A DNA stretch of 64,000 nucleotides, taken from NCBI RefSeq assembly GCF_009766095.1, contig NZ_LMUD01000047.1:1-64000 (forward strand), written 5' to 3'. Source of the stretch: Granulicella sp. S190. Lineage in GTDB: Bacteria > Acidobacteriota > Terriglobia > Terriglobales > Acidobacteriaceae. The notes below the pieces were generated by a model that was given only the letters and a program-made list of their open reading frames with translations, had not been told where the DNA came from and ran no database searches. The translations under genes were made by a program, and so were the position numbers. This document shows, one piece after another, positions 29,473 through 38,743 of the stretch (positions are counted from its first letter, which is position 1; each line of letters starts with the position of its first letter).

Positions 29473-31929
29473 ATGAACGATCTGACCTCTGCGTATCGCT
29501 GGCTTGATGACGATGGACCTGCCTTTGGCGGTCCCGGGATGGAACCGCGCTGGACTTCGAGCGAAAAAGACGCGGTGTCGACGGCCTACGCGGCCTCGAG
29601 CCGGGTGTGGTTCACGGTGTCGCATGGCACTTTGAACGAGATCTATTACCCGACGATCGATCGGCCGCAGACTCGCGATATGGAGCTGCTGTTCACGGAT
29701 GGCGAGACCTTCTTCCACGAGGAGAAGCGCAACTTCGAGTATGAGTTTCACTACATCGACGAGGCGGCGCCTGCGGTACGGGTAATAGCGAGCGATCTGG
29801 ATGGAGGATATACGGTGACGAAGGAGTTCATCTGTGATCCGCACCATCCCGTGGTGCTGATGAACGTGAAGATTACTGGAGACGCGGAGATTCTGTCGCG
29901 GCTGAAGTGTTATGCGTTGCTGGCTCCCCATTTGAATGGAGGCGGTGCAGGGAACTCTGCACGATCGATCGACGTGGCGGGACAGCGGTGCCTGCTGGCG
30001 TGGAAGGGGGAGACGTCGCTTGCGTTCGGCGCCAGCTGCGGTTTCGTGCGTTCTTCCTGCGGGTATGCGGGTACGAGCGATGGGTATCAGGACCTATCTC
30101 AGACGATGAAGATGAGCTGGCAGTTTGGGCAGGCTCTGGACGGCAATCTCGCGTTGATGGGGGAGATCGATATTGCGAAGAATCCGGAGTTCACGATTGC
30201 GATCTCGTTTGGCGATGGGCATCATTCCGCGATTGCGCAGATGATGCAGACCTTGTCGTCGCCTTACGCTGAGCTGCAGGAGCGATTTCTGGACCAGTGG
30301 CGTCGCGTGAGCTCGCCGGCACAGATGGCCAGTGCCTCCACCGATGGCGGCAGGCTGATGGGAATCAGTCAGAATGTGCTGCTGACACACGAGGATAAGA
30401 CGTATTCGGGTGCGTTTATCGCTTCGGCTTCGATACCGTGGGGAGCGTCGAAGGGCGACTCGGACCTGGGCGGGTATCACCTGGTGTGGACGCGCGATAT
30501 GGTTCAGACGGCGAGCGCCCTGCTGGCCTGCGGGAGGACGGATACGGCGCTGCGGGCGTTGGTCTACCTGGCTTGTACGCAGAGGCCCGACGGGAGCTTC
30601 GCGCAGAACTTCTGGATCGACGGGACGCCTTATTGGACTGGGATTCAGCTGGATGAGGTGGCGTTTCCGATCATCCTGGCGTGGCGATTGTGGAAGCAGA
30701 ATGGGCTGGGGAACTTCGATGTGTTTCCGTTTGTCGAGCGGGCGGCGGCTTTCCTGGTGGGGTATGCGCCGGTGACGCAGCAGGAGCGCTGGGAGGAGGC
30801 GGCGGGGTACTCGCCTTCGACGCTGGCGGCGGTGATCTCGGGTCTGCTGTGCGCGGCGGATATTGCTCGCGATCGGGGATCGATTGAGCTGGCGGATTAT
30901 CTGGAGACGTATGCGGACTGGATAGAGGCGCATCTGGACGAGTGGACGACGACGACCGAAGGAATTCTGCACCCGGAGATCAAGTACCACTACATGCGAA
31001 TTCGTCCGCCGGCCAAGGGCGAACCGTTCCACGACGACACCCTGCCTGAAGGTGTGATTCGAATCAATAATCGTGAGCCCGGGGAGAAGAATGAGTTCGA
31101 GGCGCGTGAGGTGATCGATGGAGGTTTCCTGGAGCTGGTGCGCTATGGAATCCGGCGAGCGGACGATCCTTTGATCGTCAATTCGTTGAAGGTGATCGAC
31201 CACTGCCTGAAGATCGAGACGCCGTTTGGAGTTTCGTGGCGGCGGTACAACCATGACGGCTATGGTCAGAAGAAAGATGGCGGCCCGTATGACGGCTCCG
31301 GGCAGGGCCGTGCGTGGCCGATTTTGACCGGGGAGAGAGGCCACTACGAGATCTGCGCCGGGTCTGATTTCACGCCTTACATCAAGGCGATGGAGCAGTT
31401 CAGCTCGGTTGGAGGGATGCTTCCCGAGCAGGTCTGGGACTATGACGACATTCCATCGCGTGGGATGTACCGGGGGCGTTCCGCGGGTTCGGCGCAGCCC
31501 TTGGTGTGGGCGCATGCGGAGTATCTGAAGCTGCTGCGCTCTGCGGCCGATGGCAGAGTGTTCGACCGGATAAAAGTAGTGGAGGAGCGGTACGCGGTGC
31601 CGAAGGGGAAACGTACGTTCAGCAACCATATTCAGATCTTCGAGCCTAACCGGGCGATCTGCTCTGTGCATGCAGGACATACGTTACGCATCGTCGAACG
31701 AGAGCACTTCCGCGTGGTCTATACGCTGGATCATTGGGCGACGACGCTCTCTCTTAGTTCGACCTCGGTAGGGTTTGCGGGATCGTATGTAGACATACCG
31801 ACGGAAGGAGACAAGACAGGCGCGATTACCTTCACGCTGGCGTGGCCGGTAGAGGGTCAACCGGAGCGCTGGCTAGGGCGAAATATTGATGTCTCCATTA
31901 TCCGCATTCCAGCATCTACCAAGGTGTAG
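29473..31929 (+). CDS. Glycoside hydrolase family 15 glucoamylase
   Basis: The 818-residue protein has an N-terminal beta-sandwich domain (VWFTVSHGTLNEIYYPT) and a C-terminal (alpha/alpha)6 barrel of GH15 type: GYHLVWTRDMVQTASALLA, RPDGSFAQNFWIDG, and the catalytic Glu region ERWEEAAGYSPSTLAA, with the second acid in WAHAEYLKLL. GH15 enzymes release beta-glucose from non-reducing ends of alpha-glucans. There is no signal peptide, so it probably acts on internal glycogen or imported dextrins. Its neighbours transketolase, zwf, pgl and glk could use the glucose. Linkage preference, including trehalose, cannot be decided. Confidence 0.9.
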   Translation: MNDLTSAYRWLDDDGPAFGGPGMEPRWTSSEKDAVSTAYAASSRVWFTVSHGTLNEIYYPTIDRPQTRDMELLFTDGETFFHEEKRNFEYEFHYIDEAAPAVRVIASDLDGGYTVTKEFICDPHHPVVLMNVKITGDAEILSRLKCYALLAPHLNGGGAGNSARSIDVAGQRCLLAWKGETSLAFGASCGFVRSSCGYAGTSDGYQDLSQTMKMSWQFGQALDGNLALMGEIDIAKNPEFTIAISFGDGHHSAIAQMMQTLSSPYAELQERFLDQWRRVSSPAQMASASTDGGRLMGISQNVLLTHEDKTYSGAFIASASIPWGASKGDSDLGGYHLVWTRDMVQTASALLACGRTDTALRALVYLACTQRPDGSFAQNFWIDGTPYWTGIQLDEVAFPIILAWRLWKQNGLGNFDVFPFVERAAAFLVGYAPVTQQERWEEAAGYSPSTLAAVISGLLCAADIARDRGSIELADYLETYADWIEAHLDEWTTTTEGILHPEIKYHYMRIRPPAKGEPFHDDTLPEGVIRINNREPGEKNEFEAREVIDGGFLELVRYGIRRADDPLIVNSLKVIDHCLKIETPFGVSWRRYNHDGYGQKKDGGPYDGSGQGRAWPILTGERGHYEICAGSDFTPYIKAMEQFSSVGGMLPEQVWDYDDIPSRGMYRGRSAGSAQPLVWAHAEYLKLLRSAADGRVFDRIKVVEERYAVPKGKRTFSNHIQIFEPNRAICSVHAGHTLRIVEREHFRVVYTLDHWATTLSLSSTSVGFAGSYVDIPTEGDKTGAITFTLAWPVEGQPERWLGRNIDVSIIRIPASTKV

Positions 31930-32037
31930 AGATGCGGCAGCCGGGTCTCGCTAGTACACTGATAGAGTTTGACCAAATCTTCCAGATTCAGCGTAGTTGA
32001 CGACGCCGAATCTTCAAAAAAAGAGTAAAGGAACAGA

Positions 32038-34035
32038 ATGAGCGAACAGCAGGATTCGAAGCAGCACGAAATTGACCAGATCTCCATCAACGCCCTCCGT
32101 TTCTTAGCCGTCGATGCCGTGGAAAAGGCCAAGTCCGGCCATCCCGGGGCTCCGCTTGGATGCGCTCCGATTGCTTATCTGCTGTATCACAAGATAATGA
32201 AGCACGATCCATCGGATCCGAAGTGGATTGACCGGGATCGGTTCGTGCTTTCGAATGGGCATGCGTCTGCGCTGCTGTACGGCGCGCTGCATCTGTCTGG
32301 ATACGATCTGCCGATCTCGCAGCTGGAGCAGTTCCGGCAGTGGGGATCGCATACTCCTGGACACCCGGAGTACGGCGAGGCGCCGGGAGTTGAGGTGACG
32401 ACCGGACCGCTTGGACAGGGCTTCGCAATGGCGGTGGGCCTGGCGATCGCTGAACGGCATCAGGCTGCGGTTTATAACCGCGATACGTACAACATCGTCG
32501 ATCACCACACCTATGTGCTTTGTGGCGATGGCGACATGATGGAAGGCATCTCGCACGAGGCTGCTTCGCTGGCCGGAACGCTGGCTCTGGGCAAGCTGAT
32601 TGTGCTTTACGACGACAACCTGATCTCGCTCGATGGACCGACAGAGCTGTCGTTCACCGAAGACGTGACCAAGCGCTTCGAAGGCTATCACTGGCATGTG
32701 CAGTATGTTGCTGATGGAAACGATCTGGTAGCGATTGAGAAGGCGATTCTTGCGGCTAAAGCTGAGACGACGAAGCCTTCGCTGATTCGCGTGCGTACGG
32801 TGATCGGTTACGGAAGCCCGAAGGCCGGCACGAACAAGGTGCACGGCGAGGCGATGGGACCCGAGGCGACGAAGGAGACCAAGAAGAACCTCGGCTGGCC
32901 CGAGGACAAGAGCTTCTATGTTCCTGATGAGGCTCGCAAGAACTGGGACACGATCAAGCTGAAGGGCAAGGATCTGCACGCTGCGTGGACTGCGGAGTTT
33001 GAGGAGTACGCGAAGGCATATCCGGAGCCGTCGGCGCAGTTTGACCGGACGATCAAGGCCAAGCTGGCCGAGGGATGGGAGAAGAAGATTCCTACGTTCC
33101 CGATCGAGAAGCCTATGGCGACTCGCAATGCGGGGCAGGCCGTGATGCAGGCGATTGAGAACGTGGTGCCTGAACTTTTCGGCGGCGCAGCTGATCTGAC
33201 TGCTTCGACGAAGACAATCTTCAAGGATTCACCGAGTTTTCATGTGGACCCTGCGGGACGCAATGTGTTCTTTGGCGTGCGCGAGTTCGGCATGTGCGCG
33301 GCGGTGAATGGCATGGCGGCACATGGCGGATTGATTCCGTTTGGTTCGACGTTCTTTACGTTCTCGGACTACTGCCGGAATGCGCTTCGCCTGGCTGCAC
33401 TGATGAGCATTCATTCGTTGTTCGTCTTCACGCACGATTCGATTGGCCTGGGCGAGGATGGACCGACTCACCAGCCAGTGGAGCAGTTGATGAGTCTGCG
33501 GTGCATTCCGCAGCTCACGGACTTCCGCCCTGCGGATGCGAATGAGACGGCGGCGTGCTGGCAGTTGGCGCTGGAGCGAAAGAGCGCTAGCTTTATGGCG
33601 TTGTCGCGGCAGGACCTGCCAACGATCGATGCCGCGATTGCCCGGCCCGGTGCTCGTTTCGGTGCGTACGAGACGGTCTCGTACGGCAAGGATCTGATCC
33701 TGATCGCGACTGGGTCCGAAGTTGGACTCGTTACAAAGGCTGCCGAAGAGTTGAAGGCTGCAGGCATCAACGCGACGGTCGTTTCGATGCCGAGCTTCCA
33801 CATCTACGACGAGCAGAGCGACGAGTATAAGGCGAAGCTGCTTCCGGAGAACACGCCGAAGCTGGCGGTGGAGGCCGGCGCGACGTTGGGCTGGTATAAG
33901 TACATCGGCCATAACGGCGCGGTGATTGGACTGGACCGCTTTGGCGCCTCGGCGCCTGGGCCGATCGCTCTCGAGAAGCTAGGCTTCAGCGTTGCGAATG
34001 TAGTGGCCCATGCCAAGAAACTGGTGAAAAAGTAG
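32038..34035 (+). CDS. tkt: Transketolase
   Basis: The 665-residue protein is a complete transketolase. The N-terminal thiamine diphosphate domain has KSGHPGAPLGCAPIAY, SNGHASALLY, TGPLGQGFAMAVG and GDGDMMEGISHEAASLAG. The pyrimidine domain has FTHDSIGLGEDGPTHQPVEQ, and the C-terminal domain starts after ALSRQDLPT. It moves two-carbon units between ketoses and aldoses in the non-oxidative pentose phosphate pathway. It starts 108 bp after the glucoamylase gene, with AAAGGA before ATG. A GC-rich terminator follows. Confidence 0.98.
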   Translation: MSEQQDSKQHEIDQISINALRFLAVDAVEKAKSGHPGAPLGCAPIAYLLYHKIMKHDPSDPKWIDRDRFVLSNGHASALLYGALHLSGYDLPISQLEQFRQWGSHTPGHPEYGEAPGVEVTTGPLGQGFAMAVGLAIAERHQAAVYNRDTYNIVDHHTYVLCGDGDMMEGISHEAASLAGTLALGKLIVLYDDNLISLDGPTELSFTEDVTKRFEGYHWHVQYVADGNDLVAIEKAILAAKAETTKPSLIRVRTVIGYGSPKAGTNKVHGEAMGPEATKETKKNLGWPEDKSFYVPDEARKNWDTIKLKGKDLHAAWTAEFEEYAKAYPEPSAQFDRTIKAKLAEGWEKKIPTFPIEKPMATRNAGQAVMQAIENVVPELFGGAADLTASTKTIFKDSPSFHVDPAGRNVFFGVREFGMCAAVNGMAAHGGLIPFGSTFFTFSDYCRNALRLAALMSIHSLFVFTHDSIGLGEDGPTHQPVEQLMSLRCIPQLTDFRPADANETAACWQLALERKSASFMALSRQDLPTIDAAIARPGARFGAYETVSYGKDLILIATGSEVGLVTKAAEELKAAGINATVVSMPSFHIYDEQSDEYKAKLLPENTPKLAVEAGATLGWYKYIGHNGAVIGLDRFGASAPGPIALEKLGFSVANVVAHAKKLVKK

Positions 34036-34042
34036 ACGGGAA

Positions 34043-34067
34043 GGCGGGGCTTATCGCCCCGCCCTTT
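34043..34067 (+). terminator. Intrinsic terminator after tkt
   Basis: GGCGGGGC (34043-34050) pairs with GCCCCGCC (34056-34063) around TTATC, followed by CTTT. It lies seven bases after the tkt stop. Confidence 0.85.
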
Positions 34068-34117
34068 CACTCTCTGGCAATAAATTCCGCGTCTATGGCA
34101 ATTTGGCTCATGGTGTA

Positions 34118-34196
34118 GAAACTGCAAACGCAGATTCCCTTCGGGAATGACAAACAAAAAAGTTTTTTAGGAAATGGCAAACAAAAAAGCGAAAGC
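34118..34196. repeat. Probable dispersed intergenic repeat with hairpin and A-rich direct repeats
   Basis: ATTCCC-ttc-GGGAAT (34134-34148) forms a hairpin, followed by GACAAACAAAAAAG (34149-34162) and GGCAAACAAAAAAG (34176-34189), a 14-base direct repeat with one mismatch. The motif resembles an intergenic repeat I associate with acidobacterial genomes. Only one copy is in the window. The rest of the gap 34068-34465 holds no gene I can support. Confidence 0.45.
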
Positions 34197-34465
34197 GACT
34201 CTACATCAACTGCGGCGTTGCTCTAACTTAAGTGTGACTACGACTCCTTTTGCGCCTTTGGAGTCCGCCTGCGCATCTTATTTTGAATGCCGATTTGGAC
34301 CCGATGACGGGCTTCCGACTGAGTTGGTTGCAGGCGTATCAAGCAACATGGACCGGTTAGAACGGGAGCCGGGTCAAGCAGCGGCAGCGACGCAGGGTGC
34401 GCTGGACGGATAGTTTTCTTTCATGGGCTCGGGATAAGAAACGCGGTTTTGGAGTTTGGAAGATC

Positions 34466-35317
34466 ATGGCTCTATCGATTCAACGTGTCTGGTTCATTAC
34501 GGGAGCATCTACGGGCTTTGGCCGTTTGCTCGCCGAAGAGGTACTGAAGTCGGGCGGGAAGGTGGTCGCAACTGCCCGCAAGCTGGAAAAGGTCGCCGAT
34601 CTTGAAAAGAAGTATCCGAAGACTGCCAAAGCGCTGGCGCTGGATGTGACTGACGCTGGTCAGGTGGACTCTGCGGTGACGCAGGCGATCGCACAGTTCG
34701 GGCAGGTGGATGTTCTTGTCAATAACGCGGGCTATGGCGTGGCCGGCGCGATTGAAGAGGTTTCGGAAGATGAGTTTCTGCCGATGTTCGAGACCAATGT
34801 CTTTGGCCTGCTGAAGGTGACGCGAGCTTTTCTTCCTCAACTTCGCAAGCAACGCAGCGGGCACATTCTTAATCTTTCGTCGATCGGTGGATTGATCGGC
34901 AGCCCGGGGGGTGGGATGTATAACGCGACGAAGTTTGCGGTCGAGGGGCTTTCCGAGGCGTTGGCGGCCGAACTTGCCCCGTTGGGCATTCGGGTTACGG
35001 TGATTGAGCCGGGGCCGTTCCGTACCGACTTTCTGGGCCGCTCGGGCGTGATCGCAAAGACGAAGATCTCCGATTATGACAACACAGCTGGCAATATGAG
35101 GAAGTACTTCGCGGAGAATGACGGCAAGCAGACCGGCGATCCGTTGAAGGCAGTTCAAGCGATGATGGAGGTGGTCGAATCTCCGAATCCTCCGCTCCAT
35201 CTTTTGCTGGGCCGCAGCGCGTTGCAACGCTTCCGAGGCAAGCTCGACAGCTGGCAGAAGGAGATTGCCGCGTGGGAGCAGGTGACGGCTGGGGCAGATT
35301 TTCCGGAGGGTGAGTGA
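34466..35317 (+). CDS. Short-chain dehydrogenase/reductase
   Basis: I start at ATG 34466, preceded by GGAAG, which places the Gly-rich loop (VWFITGASTGFGRLLAEE) at the very N-terminus as usual. The 283-residue SDR has NNAGYGVAGAIEE, LSSIGGLIGSPGGGMYNATKFAVEGLSEALA with the catalytic Tyr and Lys, and VIEPGPFRTDFLG. This is the subgroup often annotated as oxidoreductases acting on hydroxysteroids or retinol-like compounds; the substrate here is unknown. The HAD gene overlaps its stop by four bases (GTGA), so the two are coupled. Confidence 0.9.
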   Translation: MALSIQRVWFITGASTGFGRLLAEEVLKSGGKVVATARKLEKVADLEKKYPKTAKALALDVTDAGQVDSAVTQAIAQFGQVDVLVNNAGYGVAGAIEEVSEDEFLPMFETNVFGLLKVTRAFLPQLRKQRSGHILNLSSIGGLIGSPGGGMYNATKFAVEGLSEALAAELAPLGIRVTVIEPGPFRTDFLGRSGVIAKTKISDYDNTAGNMRKYFAENDGKQTGDPLKAVQAMMEVVESPNPPLHLLLGRSALQRFRGKLDSWQKEIAAWEQVTAGADFPEGE

Positions 35318-35940
35318 GTTCTTCGTCGCACATCAAGACGATCTTCTGGGACATCGGCGGAGTTCTGCTCACCAATGGGTGGGACAGGGGCCAGCGAACA
35401 GAGGTGCTGAAGCGGCTCGGTGTGGATTTAGCAGACTATGAAGCGCGTCATGAAGAGGCGAACTACTTCTGGGAGCGCGGGCTGTCGACGGCGGAGCACT
35501 TCTTCAACCAGACGGTGCTGAACCAGAATCCGAATCTTACATTTGCGGAGCTTTGGCCGCAGGTTTGCGCGGAGAGCAAGATTCTGCATCCCGGCAGCCT
35601 CGATGTTCTTGGCGAGCTTGCTTCTTCCGGAAGGTACCACCTCGCCACGCTGAACAATGAGAGTCGCGAACTGAATGAGCATCGGCTGGATGCCTTTCGG
35701 CTGCGGCCATTTTTCGATTACTTTATCTGCTCCGGTTACGTGCATGAGATGAAGCCGCATTCTGGCATCTATCAAGCGGCGATAGAGATCTCTGGGCATG
35801 TCGCGGAGACAGCGCTTTTTATCGATGACAAGGTGGAGAACTGCGATGCTGCGGCAGCGTTGGGCATGCAGACGATTTGTTTTGAATCACCAAAACAGCT
35901 TAGAGCTGAGCTTGCGCAACTGGGCTTACGGGCCGCATAG
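35314..35940 (+). CDS. HAD-superfamily hydrolase (subfamily IA, YihX-like)
   Basis: The start is GTG 35314, overlapping the upstream SDR stop, with GGAGGG four bases before it. The 208-residue protein has motif I FWDIGGVLLTNG, motif II TLNNESRE, the Lys motif MKPHSGIYQ, and motif IV FIDDKVENCDAA. In motif I the general-acid Asp is replaced by Gly (DIGG), a pattern seen in YihX/epoxide-hydrolase-N-like members rather than typical phosphatases. It may act on a phosphorylated sugar, given the zwf-pgl-glk genes downstream, but that is inference. Confidence 0.88.
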   Translation: MSSSSHIKTIFWDIGGVLLTNGWDRGQRTEVLKRLGVDLADYEARHEEANYFWERGLSTAEHFFNQTVLNQNPNLTFAELWPQVCAESKILHPGSLDVLGELASSGRYHLATLNNESRELNEHRLDAFRLRPFFDYFICSGYVHEMKPHSGIYQAAIEISGHVAETALFIDDKVENCDAAAALGMQTICFESPKQLRAELAQLGLRAA

Positions 35941-36025
35941 GGAAGGGAAGATCGATGGAACGGGGAGTTACCGGATTCGGTAAGATGGCTTCAACAGGGC
36001 AGAACGGCTTCGTCTGGCGGGTTAT

Positions 36026-36136
36026 ATGCCGGTGAGCTTCGACTGCAACCTGGAGGCGTCTGCGAAGCTTAACGGTAATGACTTTACCGACCGCATGATC
36101 TGGATTACGCGTGAGGCCTTGGTGGTCACGACGTGA
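36026..36136 (+). other. Short protein-like frame in the HAD-zwf gap, possibly a gene remnant
   Basis: A 36-codon frame from ATG 36026 encodes MPVSFDCNLEASAKLNGNDF followed by TDRMIWITREALVVTT. Composition looks protein-like and the frame stays open upstream to a TAA near 35981 without another ATG. There is no ribosome binding site. It may be the decayed end of a gene or chance. I recognise no family. Confidence 0.2.
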
Positions 36137-36253
36137 AGAAGTTGTAGTTCTGGTGGACGTGCGCTTGAGTTTGACGCGCACGTACCTTGAATTTCATAGC
36201 CTGACGAGTTTTATCGGTCGGCACAGCATGGAAGGTTTTGTAAGGAGCAGATT

Positions 36254-37801
36254 ATGAGCACGAGCACAGTACCAGTTGGCGTATCGGCAGCAGCGGCGGA
36301 CGCCGCCAAGAAGGGTGAGCGGATTCCTGAGCCCTGCATCGTTGTTATCTTTGGCGCTTCGGGCGATCTAACGAAGCGCAAGCTTTTGCCTGCGCTCTAT
36401 CACCTGGATCAGTCAGGTCTCTTGCCGAAGGATTTTGCGGTGGTGGGCGTGGCGCGTCGCGACCTTAGCGCGACGTTCGGGCCCGATATGAAGGACGGAA
36501 TTCTGAAGGGCGGCGGCGTGGAGGAGAGCGATCCTAAGCTTAAGCCGTTTATGGACCGGATCTCCTACTTCGCCACTGAGTTTGACGACGACGCGGGCTT
36601 CGACAAGCTAAAGGCTCACCTCGCAGAGCTGGATGGCAAGTTCAACACCAAGGGCAATCGGCTTTTCTATTTGGCGGTCGCGCCGGAGTTTTTCGCCGAT
36701 ATCACGCGCCGTCTAGGGAAACATGGCATGGCGAAGCCTGAGGCCGGGGACAAGCACTGGATCCGGGTGATTATCGAGAAGCCCTTTGGCACCGATCTGG
36801 AGTCGGCGCGCAAGCTGAACGATGAGATCAACGACGTGCTGGAAGAGGATCAGATCTTCCGCATCGATCATTATCTGGGTAAGGAGACGGTGCAGAACAT
36901 CCTCGTCTTCCGGTTTGGCAACGGAATCTTCGAGCCGGTCTGGAATCGCAACTTTATCGACCATGTCGAGATTACAGCGGCGGAGTCGATCGGCATTGAG
37001 GGGCGTGGGCCGTTCTATGAGAAAGCCGGTGCAACTCGCGACGTGCTGCAGAATCATGTGATGGAAGTGCTTTCGTTCGTGGCGATGGAACCACCGGACT
37101 CGTTTGAGGCCGGGGCGGTGCGTACAGAGAAGCTGAAGGTCTGGCGTGCGATTGAGGGTATTCCGATCAACAACGCGGTGCGAGGACAGTACGGACCGGG
37201 CAAGGTTGATGGCAAGGAAGTAATTGGTTATCGGCAGGAGGATCGCGTCTCGCCGACTTCGAGCACGGAGACCTTTGCGGCGATTCGGCTGGAGATCGAG
37301 AACTGGCGTTGGGCGGGGGTTCCGTTCTACCTGCGGGCTGGAAAGCGGCTTGAGAAGCGGGTAACAGAGGTGACGATTGTGTTCAAACAGCCACCGTTGC
37401 ACCTGTTCAAGTCCAATAGCAGCGAGGATAATATTGCGCCCAACATCATCAAGATGCGAATTCAGCCGGACGAAGGGATCTCTCTGCAGTTTGGCGCGAA
37501 GATGCCTGGGCCGACCACGAATCTGGCGCAGGTGAACATGGCGTTCAGCTATGCGGATGCGTTTGGGAAATCGTCAGCGAACGGCTATGAGCGGCTGCTG
37601 CTGGATGCGATGCTGGGCGATGCGACTTTGTTCGCGCACCGCGACGGTGTTGAGGCGACCTGGGCGCTATTTACGCCGATTCTGGAGGCTTGGGCCAAGG
37701 TTGAGGGTAAGCACTTTCCTAACTATGCGGCGGGCTCCGAAGGTCCGGATTGCGCGGACGAGCTGCTGGCGAAGGATGGCCGGAAGTGGCAGAAGCTGTA
37801 G
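36254..37801 (+). CDS. zwf: Glucose-6-phosphate 1-dehydrogenase
   Basis: The 515-residue protein is a complete G6PDH, oxidising glucose 6-phosphate to 6-phosphogluconolactone with NAD(P)+. The coenzyme fold shows VIFGASGDLTKRKLLPALY, the substrate signature is RIDHYLGKETVQN (near residue 205), and FYLRAGKRLEKR lies in the C-terminal domain. A ~25-residue Ala/Ser-rich N-terminal stretch precedes the fold. AAGGAGC lies before the ATG. It begins a zwf, pgl, glk series on one strand. Confidence 0.98.
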   Translation: MSTSTVPVGVSAAAADAAKKGERIPEPCIVVIFGASGDLTKRKLLPALYHLDQSGLLPKDFAVVGVARRDLSATFGPDMKDGILKGGGVEESDPKLKPFMDRISYFATEFDDDAGFDKLKAHLAELDGKFNTKGNRLFYLAVAPEFFADITRRLGKHGMAKPEAGDKHWIRVIIEKPFGTDLESARKLNDEINDVLEEDQIFRIDHYLGKETVQNILVFRFGNGIFEPVWNRNFIDHVEITAAESIGIEGRGPFYEKAGATRDVLQNHVMEVLSFVAMEPPDSFEAGAVRTEKLKVWRAIEGIPINNAVRGQYGPGKVDGKEVIGYRQEDRVSPTSSTETFAAIRLEIENWRWAGVPFYLRAGKRLEKRVTEVTIVFKQPPLHLFKSNSSEDNIAPNIIKMRIQPDEGISLQFGAKMPGPTTNLAQVNMAFSYADAFGKSSANGYERLLLDAMLGDATLFAHRDGVEATWALFTPILEAWAKVEGKHFPNYAAGSEGPDCADELLAKDGRKWQKL

Positions 37802-37815
37802 TTGAGTAGCGGTCT

Positions 37816-37856
37816 GGCACGCTGCGGGTTGAATATCTTCAGCGTGCCGGATTTTC
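37816..37856 (+). promoter_or_regulatory. Hairpin between zwf and pgl (attenuator or terminator)
   Basis: GGCACGCTG (37816-37824) pairs perfectly with CAGCGTGCC (37840-37848) around 15 bases, followed by ggaTTTTC. It starts 15 bp after the zwf stop. The T-run is short, so it may only partly terminate transcription and lower pgl-glk expression relative to zwf. A weaker AACTCC/GGAGTT hairpin follows near 37882-37905. Confidence 0.5.
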
Positions 37857-37945
37857 TGCAGGTGTATCCAATGTTTGTCGAACTCCGGAGCGGCTTTGGA
37901 GTTCGCTGGTTTCAGTTTTTTACTTCTATTTTCTTGTGAGATCTT

Positions 37946-38743
37946 ATGCCCCGTCCTGTATCTGTTACATACCGTGCATTGCCAACACCGATGGACACAG
38001 CCCGTGCCGGGGCGCAACTGTTTACCGACGTGGCGGTGAAGGCCGCTGCTGCCAGGGGGTTGGCGCGAATTGCTATCTCTGGCGGCACTACGCCCAAGAC
38101 GATGTTCGGCCTGCTGGCGAATCCGGCCGAGCCGTTCCTGAAGCAGGTTCCGTGGGACAAGCTCGACCTTTACTGGGTGGATGAGCGTTGTGTGCCGCCT
38201 GATAATGTGGAGTCGAACTACCGGATGACCAATGAGGCGCTGCTCTCGAAGGTGCCGCTGACGGCGGAACGGGTGCACCGGATGGAGGGCGAGCTAGAGC
38301 CTGAGGTAGCTGCGGCGCGGTACGAGTCCACGATCCGGAACAGCTTCAAACTCGAAGGCGCGGAGACGCCGACCTTCGACCTGGTGCTGCTAGGCATGGG
38401 CGACGACGGGCATACGGCTTCGCTGTTTCCGCACACCGAGGCGCTGAATGAGATGAGTCATATCGTGGTGCCAAACCACGTTCCGCAGAAGGATACGTGG
38501 CGGATTACGCTGACCTGGCCGGTGATCAACCAGGGCAGGGAGGTGGCGTTTCTGATTGAAGGCACGGGAAAGGCGCAGGTTCTGCACGATGTATTTCTGG
38601 GCCCTTACCAGCCGGAGGTTCACCCGTCACAGTTGATTCGCCCGGCCAGCGGGCAACTGACCCTCTTGCTCGACTCGGCTGCAGCGGCTAAGCTGCCTGA
38701 ACCGGCGAATTCCGGTTCGACCGGCACTTTGGAGCTTAAATAG
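37946..38743 (+). CDS. pgl: 6-phosphogluconolactonase
   Basis: The 265-residue protein belongs to the NagB-like SOL/DevB family: RIAISGGTTPKTMFGLLA, WDKLDLYWVDERCVPPD, SNYRMTNEALL and LVLLGMGDDGHTASLFPHT. It hydrolyses 6-phosphogluconolactone made by the upstream zwf product. It is separated from zwf by 144 bp that hold a hairpin, and abuts glk with no spacer (TAG-ATG), implying translational coupling to glucokinase. Confidence 0.95.
   Translation: MPRPVSVTYRALPTPMDTARAGAQLFTDVAVKAAAARGLARIAISGGTTPKTMFGLLANPAEPFLKQVPWDKLDLYWVDERCVPPDNVESNYRMTNEALLSKVPLTAERVHRMEGELEPEVAAARYESTIRNSFKLEGAETPTFDLVLLGMGDDGHTASLFPHTEALNEMSHIVVPNHVPQKDTWRITLTWPVINQGREVAFLIEGTGKAQVLHDVFLGPYQPEVHPSQLIRPASGQLTLLLDSAAAAKLPEPANSGSTGTLELK

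Noticed and set aside
30094-31680. 528-residue minus-strand frame opposite the glucoamylase gene
   Set aside because: Arg/Pro-rich antisense frame in GC-rich sequence. GH15 motifs cover the plus strand.
34174-34413. 79-residue plus-strand frame after tkt
   Set aside because: It starts inside an A-rich repeat (MANKKAK...), has no ribosome binding site and no recognisable domain.
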